From Lachancea dasiensis (taxonomy: Eukaryota; Ascomycota; Saccharomycetes; Saccharomycetales; Saccharomycetaceae), in contig LT598455.1 in assembly GCA_900074725.1 (NCBI GenBank), positions 1,055,802-1,119,801 on the forward strand: 64,000 nucleotides of DNA, in the 5' to 3' direction. The notes under the pieces were generated by a model. The model was not told the origin of the DNA and did not search any database. It saw nothing but the letters and a program-made list of their open reading frames with translations. Positions within the stretch are counted from its first letter, which is position 1. Each line of letters begins with the position of its first letter. Below are positions 49,590 to 62,100 of the stretch, one piece after another. The position numbers were made by a program, and so were the translations under genes.

Positions 49590-50831
49590 TCACTTCTCCC
49601 CCACGCCAACGCCGAGGTTGTTGAGATTTCTGAACATCATGACACCTTCTGTGCCATCAACATACTGACAAGCACGAGCAGAACTCCACAGGGACTTGAA
49701 CATGTTCTCGTCACTGAATTGGTAATGATCACCCATCACTTTCTTGATAGCTTCAGTAGCAGGGCGAGCGTTGTAAAATGGAATGCGGCTGACGTAGTGG
49801 TGCAAGACGTGGGTCTCGATAATGTCATGAAAGATGTGAGGGCCAATAAACCCAAATTTGCGGTCGATCGTAGCGGCAGCCCCCTTAGCGAAGTTCCATT
49901 CAGCACCTTCATAATGTGGAAGAGCTGGATCAGTGTGCTGCAAGTACGTGATGAACACTAACCAGTGATTGACCCATAGATAAGGCACGAACCAGTTAAT
50001 GAATAGTGACCAGCCACCAAATCTCACGTACCACATTCTTAAGACCAACGACTGAACGAGGATACCCAAATCACTTAGAGCAATATACACAGCGTCCTTG
50101 GACTCGAAAAGAGGTGACGTTGGCCAGAAATGATTACGTTTCCAAGCAGGAGAATCTTCATGTTTTTGACCTGTCACATTGGTAAACAAATAAGCGATCC
50201 AGCCCCCCAATTGTTGCAAGACCAGCTCACCTAAAGTGCGTAAGGGTGAATCTTCAGTACATTCGGCCAAATTCGCAGTTATTCCACGAAAAGACTTGAA
50301 TTCTTCCTTAGTGGGGGGTACGAAAACCATATCACGGTCCAAATTACCGGTAGTTTTGTGATGTTTGGAATGACTGTATTTCCATGAAAAGTAGGGGACC
50401 ATCAGGTATGAATGTAAAATCCAGCCAACAAAGTCGTTCACAGCACCGTAGTCCGAAAAAGCCTGATGGCCACATTCATGCGCCAATACCCACAACCCGG
50501 TACCTACGGCACCCATGGCAGCCGCATACACGTTCCAGAAAGCGAACCGTAGAATCCAGGCCGCTGAGGCGATCCTTGGGGCCACAAAGCCGTGTGCAAC
50601 CAAGCCCATCGATACCATCAGAAGAATGTCGCGGGCCACGTAAGCAAGCGACGTGGCCAGGTTACGCTGGTAGCACTCCGGAGGGATGGCTGAAAGAATG
50701 TCTTTGATGGTGAAGTCAGGTACCTTGAATACCTTGCCGCGTCCATCAATTGCAGTTTTTGGAGACTCCTGGGTCTCGGTTTGACTCTGGCTGGAGCCAC
50801 TGTTGCCGGCGAAGCGTTGGAATCCTGACAT
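49590..50831 (-). CDS. FAD2: Delta-12 fatty acid desaturase (FAD2 type)
   Basis: ER membrane desaturase converting oleate to linoleate, absent from S. cerevisiae but known in Lachancea kluyveri and Kluyveromyces. The ATG at 50831 gives 413 residues; the frame to 50858 begins with GTG. Three histidine boxes are visible: HECGH (about 118-122), HSKHH (about 154-158) and HVLHH near residue 340, separated by hydrophobic segments. Strong family matches are FKVPDFTIKDILSAIPPECY, SDYGAVNDFVGWILHSYLM, IDRKFGFIGPHIFHDIIETH and the C-terminus ending GVGVGEK. A related omega-3 desaturase is the main alternative, but the VPDFTIKDIL context is of the delta-12 type. It is preceded by a very long upstream region. 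Confidence 0.93.
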   Translation of the reverse strand: MSGFQRFAGNSGSSQSQTETQESPKTAIDGRGKVFKVPDFTIKDILSAIPPECYQRNLATSLAYVARDILLMVSMGLVAHGFVAPRIASAAWILRFAFWNVYAAAMGAVGTGLWVLAHECGHQAFSDYGAVNDFVGWILHSYLMVPYFSWKYSHSKHHKTTGNLDRDMVFVPPTKEEFKSFRGITANLAECTEDSPLRTLGELVLQQLGGWIAYLFTNVTGQKHEDSPAWKRNHFWPTSPLFESKDAVYIALSDLGILVQSLVLRMWYVRFGGWSLFINWFVPYLWVNHWLVFITYLQHTDPALPHYEGAEWNFAKGAAATIDRKFGFIGPHIFHDIIETHVLHHYVSRIPFYNARPATEAIKKVMGDHYQFSDENMFKSLWSSARACQYVDGTEGVMMFRNLNNLGVGVGEK

Positions 50832-53800
50832 CGAGTAAAATGAACGTAGTGGTTGCACCGAACTCTAGATACCTACTCCAACAATTATGGAGCTGCTTGA
50901 ACAAACAGGAAACGTGATAGTTACGCTGCCTTCTGGTCTCAGATGGAGTTCAAGCGTCAGATATCGGGAAAACGAAGGTCTCCTTCTTGAAGCTCATCTC
51001 TTCTCAATATGTATACGGTGAATTTTTTTTTTTAACACATTTCTTTCGTTCTTTTTTTTCCAACATCACCAAAGAATCGTTGGGATCCCGCAATGTCACT
51101 CTCGAGAGAAGGGCTCGATTTCACGCGGCCACCATCTTGCACGAAAAAAAAGGAAGAAGGAACGACAAGAGTATCAGGCACTGATAGCAGCTGATGCTCG
51201 TCCAGGGCCAGGCGGTAGCGGGGGACCTAACTGCACTTAGAAAAGGCAACGAGGCTAGATGGGCGAGTTGAAGGATAGCACAAATGCAGCGGTAAGGGGT
51301 ACCAGCACCCAGATCGATTGGGCAGCACATGATGTAGCGAGTTCAGCACCGCAGTGCGTAGCAGTGCGAAGCAGCGCTAGGAAAAACGACAGTGTACTCA
51401 TCCGAGGCAGAGAGTACATTGAATGGCACATGAAGAACGGGTAACAAATGTAGGGTTCACGTGATGGGCTGGCGTTTGAGACTCCGCTTTCAAAGAAGGC
51501 CTTTTGGGTCAAGCCGAGTGCACTGGCGTGATTCCTACAACCGGACTCGCCAGTACACGGCCTCGAAGCGTATATCACGATTATGAGCTGCGCACTAAGC
51601 TGGGGGGGACATGTGTGTCCCGAAGGTGAGGCAGCTACAAGGATCAATTGGATTTCCCCGGGCCACTTCTGACGTTTGACTAGGCGAAGTGCCGGTCGCT
51701 AACTGCTTTCGCGCTCTACAGCAAACGAAGTTGCTGAGTTTCCTACTTTTTGTTCTTGTCTGGTGCTCCTGTTTTTTTTTGCGCGAATGGCCAAAGATCG
51801 TCATTCTGGGGAGTTCACGATCACCAGAGTTGTAGGTTTTAGTATATCCCCCAGGCCAAAAAAAGTGATCAATGGAAGGTAAGGATAACCAGACCAGACG
51901 CTTGGTATTTATACCTTTTTCCTGAACCTCTCTGCGTGCCCCAATGGCCGCCGACTCCTTATTAATATACAGCCTTCGCGAACTTTTCTGTGACCATGAC
52001 TCGGCAATGTTAGCATCACCCGCAAAAAGCGAACAAACTACCCAAGTCCTCTCTAGCTATTTGAGATCCCGGCAAAATAGCTTCAGGACTGGTATCTTTG
52101 GATACTACATGCTTTGTGGGCCAGTTTGACACCGCGATTGGCCGTGGTCTTGGTCTTGGTCTTGGGATTAGCCGCCGATGCTTTGGCATTACTTTGACTC
52201 ATCTATACTGGGCTCCTACAAAGTGCGAGGAGTTTGAAAAGGATTGAGGGCGCCAAAGAGCCTTTCATACAACAACTGATCGAAAGGTTGTCGTCTGCGA
52301 GTTTAATGTTTGGAACGGTCTGAGCATCATGGTAATAATTAGTTACTATCGCTTGGTACTAAACGTTCCATCGAGGGCATGGCCAGAAGTGCTACTAAGA
52401 GACGGCACATGCGTACAGCAACGGGGAACATAGAGCGCCTTCTGTAATCGAGTGGAAATAAATAGCTAGCTTCCTTGAGTAGCAGGTTGCTGGTACATAA
52501 GCTTTTTTAGCAATAGCATGAATAGCATCATTTAGAGCTCAAATGTCCCGTGCGGCTTGAGCAGGAAGTCTCGGGATTGCTGACAAGAGGTCCGCGGCCC
52601 ATCCTCCTGTAAGACGTTGGCCGATCCGTGATTGAAGTGAGACTCTGTGTTTCACGGAAATCCCGGTTATTGGGGTCCCACGCTTCGACGGCTTGCATCT
52701 TGTCTACTGCGAGTCGGTAGCAAACCGACACCAAGCATCCGAGTCTGGCCTTCTTGCGTACCCTGTATCAAGGACGGCATCGACAATTTGTCGTAGATTG
52801 ACTTCCGCTGTTTTGGTTCCTCTGTGTTGGCAGAGCCTGCTGACGCTCCCAAACAAGGCTTTTTCTACTTTCTTATCTCTGCTCTGTGCAATCTAGTACA
52901 ATGTTTCTCTGGCCTGATTAGGCACTCACTTGCTGCTATCCTCCGGCGACATTTCCTAGCAGAATGAGACATGTTGCATAGCATCCAAGAGCGCAACCCT
53001 GACGTCGATAACCATGAGAACCTTTTGAAAGCTACACTGGCAATTGTGACATCTAAAGCACATTCTGATGCAGGAGGAACAGGGCCAGGCAGGTTTATCG
53101 AGTAAACTGCGCGCGAGTGAGGAAATGAAGAGTGTATGTCATGCGTCCACCCATGAGTTGCTCGAGCTAGCTTTTTGAAAAACAGCTTTTGACAAAACCC
53201 TGCGTTGCTGCATGAGGCAATTAAACGGCAACCAGTGGCCCACTGGGGCTGGCCCTATCTGAAGTTCTTCAGAGAAACACGGTCGTGATACAAACCGATA
53301 TGGCAAATAGCCCAAACACGCTGAACTCCCTCAAACCGACAAATGGCTAGCACGTTGCTAGTTAGTCTCCATCGGCTCGACTCATACTTGGGATCCAGTA
53401 TCAAACCGCTCACTGGTATTCACCTGTCAACTCAGGTAGTTCTCAATACGACAGAACTCTAGTCACGCGACAGTATTGCAAGAAGTGATCAATTTTAGCA
53501 CAAGGTGAATCACCCTCCAGTCGGAGTACACATAAATGATCACAAGCACCAGCAACAACCAGTGCTCTTACCATGCTACAGTTCTACAAATTCGTGCAAT
53601 GAAAGCGGCTCTCATCCGGCGTCTCGCCTAACTGTTTTCCTAGTTTTAAAATAAACTTGACATATTAACTGGTTCGTAATGGTACTGCACCTGCCGTGAC
53701 GTCCGTAAAAGACACAGAAACACTTACCGTTAGGCCGTTTTCTCGCTGTATCGTTCCAACTTGAGCAAGCATGCTTCTTGCCTCATCGACTTATTTAACA

Positions 53801-54762
53801 TTTTGAGCGTGTAAGTCCACATTACCTCAAATTTCGTTGTCCGTTACAATAGACTCAAATTTGCGTACGTCGTCACTTAGACCAAAACCAAGAACCAAGC
53901 ATAATCTCTGCGTAGCCACGCACCATGCACATATGAACAACAGCCCAAATTCGAACACAACAAACACTCAAAACGTCACGCTCGCTGTCCCAAGCTCGCA
54001 GCGTTGGGACGTGAGTCACGTAGTACGAACGGAATGGCATCTCAAAAATCATGAACTCAGACCCCTACAAGACCAAGAAACGTATACATCCAAACGGCCG
54101 TAGATAGAGGGCGAAGAAAAAATAAAGCCCACGGCTGGGTGAAGGTGAACACCATTTACGGGGCTGTTTTTACGAAATTACGGCAGTTCGCAAAACTGGC
54201 GAGACAGAAACGCCCAATCTTGTGTCAAACGGAATCAAATGGGGCAATTAGATGAGATCATCTCTCCGTACCCAAACACCCCAAGTCTCGTGGCATGACA
54301 AGCACGGCCAAATCTTGAACGCGCGATGGCTCCTTCTGCCTTTGTGGTCCTACGCAGTTGGATCTCTGAACTGTATTATCCCTAATATAGAGTCCTGCTT
54401 TTTGGCCACGGACACCGACTATCAACGACTGCTAAGCTTCATCTGTCTTGTATTTTATAACCATAAAATTTTTTTCCGTGATCGGAAGCCTCTCTCCCCT
54501 CTGTGACCGATTATCTTAATTTTAATAGGAGTTTTTAAAGTTTCGGAACTTTTCAAAGATTTAGCAATCGTTCTTTTATTTCACCTCGCCACCGGACAAT
54601 TTCGCCACAAGAATCGTACCAAACCAACCAGTGGTTCACTGCGAGAGGGAAAATTTTTTGGCTTCACCCAAGAGCGCTAAGTCTGCACTCCAGTCACGTA
54701 GGGTCACAGGCCAACACGAACTGGGATTTGAATCAAGCTAAGGTACTTCAAGTCGTTGCACA
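50832..54762. other. 3.9-kb stretch without a recognised gene
   Basis: Between the divergent FAD2-type desaturase and INO80. GC content is ordinary, with T-rich and A-rich runs near 51000-51060 (upstream of the desaturase). The longest frames (51255-51647 minus, TTG start; 53837-54103 plus, TTG start) have no recognisable product. A GGTCTT triplet repeat is near 52145. An ATCACGTG-type Cbf1 site is at about 51458. No tRNA B box, AT-rich centromere core, LTR-like ends or structured RNA I can recognise. It lies at the junction between YLR37x- and YGL15x-related blocks. Confidence 0.55.
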
Positions 54763-57700
54763 ATGTCTTTGGCAGCGCTATTGAACGACGACAAGGACGC
54801 AAATAGTAATCGCATTGTTCACGGCAAGGCTCCTGTGCAGCTTCCGAGCCAGTATCACAGCAGGAATCGAGATGGAAAAAGCGCAGGTGCCGGAGCTGGC
54901 AACTCTTTGTCTACAAGAGAGGGTTTTTTGCAACAGCTGAATCGGGACTTCCGAGTACTGGGTGCGAGAGACATCAGGGAGCAACGGTTCCAGGATTGGA
55001 GGATGTTGAATTACCAAGAGTTCGAGTTGGTGACTGAGTGGAACAACCAGTCGAGGGAGTTGGGATCCAACGGGTGTGAAAGCCTGCTGGCCAACATGGA
55101 GACTGCCCATCAGGAATGGGACCAATTCCAGGACTACACCCGGCATAAGCACGAGGTTATTCGTCAGCAGCGCGAAGCGCGCGAGAGACTTCGTCGTCAA
55201 CAAGAACAGGAACGCATTTTACAAGAGCAAGAACGGCGCCAGGCCCTAGATCGTGAAGCTCGCGAGCGAAAGGCTCTGGATCAACAGCAGAGGGCCAAAA
55301 CTGCAACAGCCTCGGATAAAAAGACGGGTTTATCGGGAGCAAGACCAGGGTCCGCAAATGGCGTTGACATTTCAAGCTCTCATATTAATGGTCATGGCGA
55401 GCGCGGACACGGCGCTGGTGGCCACGGGAAGCTGCGTCAAGGCCACAACCATGATGTTAACGATGAAGACGACCACGATAATGACGACGACGACGACCAC
55501 ATTCAAGATGACGACAACAGCATCAACACGAGCAACAGCAACGACAACGGCGAAGATATGGATGGCGTAGAGGATCCCGATGGGGAGGCCGAGATAGAAG
55601 AGGATATTGACGAAGAGGAGCTCGAGGATGCAGACCATGACGAGGAGGTGGTTATGCCGGAAGATGACGACGATAACGATGAAGATTTTCTGCTAGAAGA
55701 TGACAAAGGCAACTCGTTGGGTAAAACGTCCAGTAAGGTGGACCTCACATCGGAGAATGCCAAAATCAGGCGAGAAATTGCGCGCATGGTAAATAAGAAC
55801 AAGAATGTGAAAGCCAAGAAACGTCGTTTTACAAACTCTACCATCGTCGAACATATTCAAAATGAAAAACTTGAGGTCAAAGTGACTCTCAAGCAGTATC
55901 ACGTACGGCAGCTTAAACGCCTAATTGCCGAAAAACAGCGTGCTGAAGAGGAAGAAAAATCTGGAGGAGCCGAGCCTGCGGCAAAGAAACGCAAAACAGC
56001 ACAAAAGGGCGAAAATGCCGCCATCCCAGATTCTATTGATGGCTTGCCCACTTATGGTCTTAAGATGACGGTCAAGGAAGCGCGAGGTATACAAAGACAT
56101 TACGATAATACCTATTTCACCATCTGGAAGGATATGGCGAGAAAAGATTCAGCAAAAGTCGCTCGGTTAGTTCAACAAGCACAAGCGAGTAGGAATGTCA
56201 ACTTCAAGAAAACTTGTGCGTTAGTTTGCCGAGAAGCACGCAAATGGCAGCTTAGGAATTTCCGTCAGGCAAAGGATTTTCAATCTCGTGCACGTAGAGG
56301 AGTCCGAGAAATGTCCAGTTTCTGGAAAAAGAATGAACGGGAGGAACGCGATCTCAAGAAAAAAGCTGAGAAGGAAGCTCTTGATCAGGCCAAGAAGGAC
56401 GAGGAAGAACGTGAAAATAAAAGACAAGCCAGAAAACTGAACTTTTTAATCACTCAAACGGAACTTTACTCACATTTTATTGGTCGAAAGATCAAAACTG
56501 ATGAGATCGAGGGTACTATGGCCGACAATTCATTTGCGTCACAAGATAAAGGAAAAAACGAAATCGATTTGTCTACAACAGAGGCCTCCAAGACTGACTT
56601 CCATTCTATCGATTTTGACAATGAAGACGATGAAATGTTACGAATGAAGGCTGCGCAGAATGCCTCTAGCGCGTTGCTAGCAAGTCAGAATAAGGCCAAA
56701 GAATTTGATGCAAACCCGGATGAGGAAGATGAATTGAACTTCCAAAATCCTACTTCTTTAGGAGATATCACGATTGATCAACCCAAACTCCTGACATGCA
56801 CATTGAAGGAATATCAACTAAAAGGTTTGAACTGGCTTGCTAATCTGTACGACCAAGGTATAAACGGTATCTTGGCAGACGAGATGGGTTTGGGGAAAAC
56901 TGTACAGTCTATCTCAGTTTTGGCTCACCTCGCAGAAAATCATAACATCTGGGGCCCCTTCATCGTGGTAACCCCTGCGTCGACTTTGCATAACTGGGTT
57001 AACGAGATTTCTAAATTCGTTCCTGATTTCAAAATTTTACCTTACTGGGGTAATGGAAATGATCGTAAGATCTTAAGAAGATTTTGGGATAGAAAACACT
57101 TTCGCTATGGTAAAGATGCGCCATTCCATGTATTGATCACTTCTTATCAAATGGTGGTGTCTGATGCAGCATACATTCAAAAAATGAAATGGCAGTATAT
57201 GATTTTGGATGAGGCCCAAGCAATTAAGTCTTCTCAGTCGTCTCGCTGGAAAAATTTATTAAGCTTTCACTGCAGGAATAGGCTTCTTTTGACCGGCACT
57301 CCAATCCAAAACAATATGCAAGAGTTGTGGGCCCTGCTTCACTTCATCATGCCTTCGTTGTTTGATTCACATGATGAGTTTAGCGACTGGTTCTCAAAAG
57401 ATATTGAATCTCATGCCCAGTCTAACACTAAGCTCAACCAACAACAACTGCGGCGTCTGCACATGATTTTGAAGCCTTTCATGTTGAGACGTATCAAAAA
57501 GAATGTTCAGTCTGAATTAGGAGACAAAATCGAGATTGATGTGATGTGCGACTTGACAAGACGGCAGCACAAATTGTATCAAGTTCTGAAGACCCAAATG
57601 TCTGCTGCTTATGATGCTATCGAAAATGCTGCTGGTAATGATGAAGTTTCATCCGACCAGAACATCGTAAACACGGTAATGCAGTTCCGTAAAGTTTGCA

Positions 57701-59016
57701 ATCACCCAGATCTATTTGAAAGAGAGGATGTCAGCTCTCCATTCGCTTTTACAGATTTTGGGAAAAGCGGTCCACTTTTAAAAGGTAGCAATTTGAGTGA
57801 CGTAGAATATTCCGCCAGGAACTGCGTCGACTACCATGTGCCACGGCTCATTTTTGATGAAATGCTAACGCCTCAGTATGAGAACAATATAAAGGCGAAT
57901 GACAAGTTACTGAATCACACTCTCAATATTCTACATCCTTCAAACTCCAGAGATCTCTGTACAGCTTTGTCATGTCTTTCTGGACATAGCCCTAATGAGT
58001 TCTATGCTCTTTCCAATGAAAACCTTGTTAAGAGAGCTTTAAACTCAGAAGAGGGTAAATCTCACAGACCAAAAATTGTATACTCCAATGATGAGCTTGC
58101 GGAAGTGAATAGAAATCGATTCACCGTTGAAAATTGTTCCGACGCTCTTTTCAATGTTGGACAAACAACGACAAAGGGTGTTCTTGATTCGCTACTTAAC
58201 ATCAGACGAGGTGTTTATGAGGAGCAGTATATGAATGTATGGCACCCTGCATACCATCGTGCTGTTAACGCGCCCCCTATTAACATGGAAGTTGCCAGCT
58301 CCAGCCAATTTTCTCGCAGGAGACAGCTTGAACTCTTCGATCCAGTTTTATGCCAGGCCTTCAGCAGCATTCCTGCAGAGACCCAACTTGAACTACTTAC
58401 AAAATACAAGCTATCACCAAATGCGTTTCCTATATCAGAGCGTTTTCCAAAGCCTCTCAATAAAAATTTCACGTCTGCTATTTCGATGCCTTCCATGGAT
58501 AAATTTATCATGGAGTCTACTAAACTGAAGAAATTGGACGAAATGTTGGTAGACTTGAAGAAAGGAGGTCACCGCGTCTTAATATATTTTCAAATGACCA
58601 AAATGATGGATCTAATGGAAGAATACTTAACATACAGACAATACAAGCATATCCGTTTAGATGGCTCCTCCAAGCTAGAAGATAGAAGAGATCTCGTTCA
58701 CGATTGGCAAACTAGGCCAGAAATTTTCATCTTCTTACTGAGTACTAGGGCCGGTGGGCTGGGCATCAACCTAACTGCTGCCGACACGGTTATATTCTAC
58801 GATTCTGATTGGAACCCGACAATTGACTCCCAAGCCATGGACAGAGCGCACAGGCTCGGTCAAACAAGGCAAGTGACAGTATATAGGCTTCTGATCAGAG
58901 GAACAATCGAAGAACGGATGCGCGATAGAGCCAAACAGAAGGAACACGTGCAACAGGTGGTCATGGAGGGCAAGACACAAGAAAAAACAATCCACACCGT
59001 CGGTGCTACTAGTTAG
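54763..59016 (+). CDS. INO80: INO80 chromatin-remodelling ATPase
   Basis: Catalytic Snf2-family subunit of the INO80 complex, which slides and edits nucleosomes and H2A.Z. The 1417 residues (1489 in S. cerevisiae) comprise a charged N-terminal region with coiled Arg/Gln/Glu stretches and a long Asp/Glu-rich tract (about 230-315), an HSA domain near 430-560, and the ATPase with DEMGLGKT at 706-713, DEAQ at 816-819 and LLTGTPIQNNMQELWALLHF. The long INO80-type insertion between the two ATPase lobes follows, then the second lobe with STRAGGLGINLTAADTVIFY and DRAHRLGQTRQVTVYRLL. It is convergent with NUT1, as YGL150C is with YGL151W. Confidence 0.97.
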   Translation: MSLAALLNDDKDANSNRIVHGKAPVQLPSQYHSRNRDGKSAGAGAGNSLSTREGFLQQLNRDFRVLGARDIREQRFQDWRMLNYQEFELVTEWNNQSRELGSNGCESLLANMETAHQEWDQFQDYTRHKHEVIRQQREARERLRRQQEQERILQEQERRQALDREARERKALDQQQRAKTATASDKKTGLSGARPGSANGVDISSSHINGHGERGHGAGGHGKLRQGHNHDVNDEDDHDNDDDDDHIQDDDNSINTSNSNDNGEDMDGVEDPDGEAEIEEDIDEEELEDADHDEEVVMPEDDDDNDEDFLLEDDKGNSLGKTSSKVDLTSENAKIRREIARMVNKNKNVKAKKRRFTNSTIVEHIQNEKLEVKVTLKQYHVRQLKRLIAEKQRAEEEEKSGGAEPAAKKRKTAQKGENAAIPDSIDGLPTYGLKMTVKEARGIQRHYDNTYFTIWKDMARKDSAKVARLVQQAQASRNVNFKKTCALVCREARKWQLRNFRQAKDFQSRARRGVREMSSFWKKNEREERDLKKKAEKEALDQAKKDEEERENKRQARKLNFLITQTELYSHFIGRKIKTDEIEGTMADNSFASQDKGKNEIDLSTTEASKTDFHSIDFDNEDDEMLRMKAAQNASSALLASQNKAKEFDANPDEEDELNFQNPTSLGDITIDQPKLLTCTLKEYQLKGLNWLANLYDQGINGILADEMGLGKTVQSISVLAHLAENHNIWGPFIVVTPASTLHNWVNEISKFVPDFKILPYWGNGNDRKILRRFWDRKHFRYGKDAPFHVLITSYQMVVSDAAYIQKMKWQYMILDEAQAIKSSQSSRWKNLLSFHCRNRLLLTGTPIQNNMQELWALLHFIMPSLFDSHDEFSDWFSKDIESHAQSNTKLNQQQLRRLHMILKPFMLRRIKKNVQSELGDKIEIDVMCDLTRRQHKLYQVLKTQMSAAYDAIENAAGNDEVSSDQNIVNTVMQFRKVCNHPDLFEREDVSSPFAFTDFGKSGPLLKGSNLSDVEYSARNCVDYHVPRLIFDEMLTPQYENNIKANDKLLNHTLNILHPSNSRDLCTALSCLSGHSPNEFYALSNENLVKRALNSEEGKSHRPKIVYSNDELAEVNRNRFTVENCSDALFNVGQTTTKGVLDSLLNIRRGVYEEQYMNVWHPAYHRAVNAPPINMEVASSSQFSRRRQLELFDPVLCQAFSSIPAETQLELLTKYKLSPNAFPISERFPKPLNKNFTSAISMPSMDKFIMESTKLKKLDEMLVDLKKGGHRVLIYFQMTKMMDLMEEYLTYRQYKHIRLDGSSKLEDRRDLVHDWQTRPEIFIFLLSTRAGGLGINLTAADTVIFYDSDWNPTIDSQAMDRAHRLGQTRQVTVYRLLIRGTIEERMRDRAKQKEHVQQVVMEGKTQEKTIHTVGATS
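55450..55720 (+). repeat. Acidic low-complexity tract in INO80
   Basis: GAY and GAR codon runs encode Asp/Glu/Asn-rich sequence (for example DDDDDHIQDDDNS). It is compositionally simple, prone to length change, and typical of this part of Ino80. Confidence 0.8.
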
Positions 59017-59132
59017 TCGTAAAAGCCTAATGTAATCATTAATTCAAGAAACTTTTTAGCGCTACATAGTATCAGTGCTCGCAACGACGAAGGGGATCCC
59101 TGGGAGACTTCCATATTAAACAGCCTCTGATT

Positions 59133-62100
59133 TCAAAATATTAATATACTTGTCATGTAGGGATATAACGCGTTGGTAGTCTTCTTGATATATGGATCCA
59201 ATATCCAAAGCCGTTTTGTCTGCCAGTACCATATTTTGAAGGGTAAAAAAAAAGAGTTCTTCAGCAAGTAGAGAGCCTTGGGGCTTAGGACGTCGCCCAC
59301 CTTGTAATCGTCAGCTGTCATATTGGTCTCATTTCCAGGAAGGCTAGTATCTTCTCCAAATAGCATGTCAAAATCTTCATCCGGCGCTTGTTCAGGCTTT
59401 GTCATTGCCTGCGTGTCCACGCTAGTTTTCTTTGTATCGCTCTCAACCTCGGAGGCGGACTCGAGAAACCGTAAAAGTTCCACTTTGCTCGTGCTCTTTT
59501 TTAGGTCGTGAGTAACCATAAAGTAAAACAGATAGTCCAAACTATTGGACCCCTCCCCGTCGGTATCCTTTCTTCGATGGCCTGTATTTTTTGGATCTGA
59601 AGCTTTCGCGTACAGAGCATTCAGAACATCCCGCAAAAAGGTGGCGGGAGTAACAATATCAACCAGAGCAAAGAGGTAGTCGAGGTTATAGTACGTGCTG
59701 CTCTGCAAATTCCAAAAAGAATTGACTTGATTGGTTATTATGCTATTAATGGAGTTTTCAGCCGTGATTAAAAAAGGGTAGTACCCAATTTCTTTCTTCT
59801 GGTAACCATTCTCAGAAGTGAGTAGCAATGGATCTACGTTGTAGAGATTTCCAGCGCGAGCAATGTCCTCTAAAAGAGAAATGATGGACCCCAACCTCGG
59901 ATCTCCTTCCCCTTCAGATGAATACATGCCATAATTTGATCTCGATCGCGTTCGAAGCGCCCTCGCTGCCTTAAGCAATTGGGCGCTATTTAATCTCAAA
60001 ATGAGAGTATGTAAGGGTTTCGATTCATTGTTGAGAGATGAGGGATTAAGAACGGTACTCAACATCTCCAGAACAGAGTCTAGTATTTCCTTTGAAATAT
60101 CTTGACTCCTTAGGGAGTTCAAGCACTGTTCCGCCCAAAACACTATGCCAACCATCCCTACTATCAAGAATGGCTGCAAAAAGTATTCAAAACCACCTGT
60201 TAACGCCGTGATATCCTTTACTAGCCCCGATTCAACGCTTAAAACACTCTGCTTAAAAATGTATGGAATAAATGTGGCCAATTCCTTGGCGTCAGCACTC
60301 TTCATCAACGAGTCAGAAATTGATCCATTTACGAATAAGTCACGGACCCAGTTCTCTAGCACCTTGCTGGGCCCATTGTCATCTTGCTTCAGTGGCGGTG
60401 GCGGTACGTTACCTAACTCTGAAATAAGTTTAACTGTGAAAGAATCCGGAGATATATGAATATTAGTGGAAATCATGTCCACTAAAGGTATCTCGTACGT
60501 TTTTGTAATATGGATGACGAAAATGAGGGCGTAGGTAAAACAAACAAATTCCGTATTAGGCTCGAACTCATCACTCATCCCGTTGTCTGCGGCCTTCACA
60601 TTTGCGTCCCACGTTTCATCTATAAACTGAATGGCGACAGTTAAAAAGTTGTGAGGTGAAACAAACGTTAGCATACTTGTTAAAGAGTGGCAGAGGTTCA
60701 ACGACATTAAACAACAGACCTTGGAGAAGTTTCTGCAGTCGAAGTTCTTGGCTGATTCGCAAAATAGTTCGTAGAACAATTCGGCAAGATCGCGCTGTTT
60801 CGTTGACGCCAAGGTATCGAACTTTCGTATGATTTGAATAATCCCATTTTCTGCGTTACCAAATGTTCCACCATTTTGATCGAAAATGGACTCGAGATCT
60901 AGTTCGCCCATCTTATCCTTAATGAAGCGCGAAAAGTTGGTAATGCTTTCCTTCACTCCTTGAGCGTTCGTAAACGTAACATTGTCGCTACTAGGTAGTG
61001 ATTTCACGTCGACAACCTGATCGTCACGTAAATAGTCGTTAAAAATTGAAGGAGGAAGCAACCCTATATTTATAAGATTTCTGAGAAATTCGTGTCTGAT
61101 ATCCATATTCTTATTTGGAACATCTTCAAATAAATCTTCTCCTCCATTTTTAGATTCGTCTTTCTCGGAGGTGTATTGCCTGAGTGCCTTTATTACCTTG
61201 TGATCTATGTTTTCTAACGCCGTGGTGACAATCTCGGACTTTCGAGGTGCGTGCTCCAGCAAGTACAGTGGCAGCTGTTTTGTAATGAAGATAGTCCATT
61301 GCCGTTCCAGCAGATTGAAATGGGCGTTGGGCTGATGATATTGTTGATTAGTAACGAACTGAGCAAACGATGTAAAAGACGTTTCTATCAAATCAACGAG
61401 GACAGATTCAACGTTGTTATGTGGGGCTTTATCAAGTTTTTGTACACCAACTTCGATCACACCATAGCTGGAAATAAAGTCTCTTTCGTTGGTAGACCAG
61501 TTCATTACTTTATTGTTGAGCCATAAGTTTTTACAGTATCTAGTTAGCTTGATTGATCGGTGGGAGGAATTCCCCAGATTGGATATGTTGGAATTTTTAG
61601 GACTTGTTGGCAGGGTATCGATTCGTTTGGGTGATAAAACTGATGGCGAGCCCAAATTTTGTAATGCCTCTTGGTGGAAAAGGTTAGGAGCATGGCCCAC
61701 GTAGTTAACGTGAGATTCTAGATCTTTAGATAATTTGCGGTACAATAATTTGTGGGTTTTGGAAATACGGCCCAACAATGCCGTTACTCCCTCTTTCACC
61801 GCTAAATCGGTGATCGTGATAGCGTGGGTCGACAGTTTCAATACATTTCGAATGAACTTTGCAGCGGCCAGTATGACTTCATCAGTTTGGCTCGCAAAAT
61901 TGATGGTGAAGATAGATGGCAGTATTAGGGTCGCGAGATCTGCGCAGATTTGATCCACGACCAATTTGTCGTCCAAATTCAGAAAAAAAGCACTAGCTTT
62001 TGCGAAAAGGAGAGCAAGGTGCGACGAGTTTTGAACCTTATGGAGTTGTGGAAGAAATCGCTGCACAAGTTGGCTATTATAGTTGATGAAAATGACCTCG

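Noticed and set aside
51255-51647. 130-codon minus-strand frame in the 3.9-kb gap
   Set aside because: Begins at TTG with no early ATG and no family resemblance.
50832-54762. Centromere in the long gap
   Set aside because: Cbf1-type CACGTG sites occur, but there is no AT-rich core of suitable length and no adjacent CDEIII-like TTCCGAA element.
54778-55203. 141-codon minus-strand frame inside INO80
   Set aside because: Antisense shadow of the INO80 N-terminal region.
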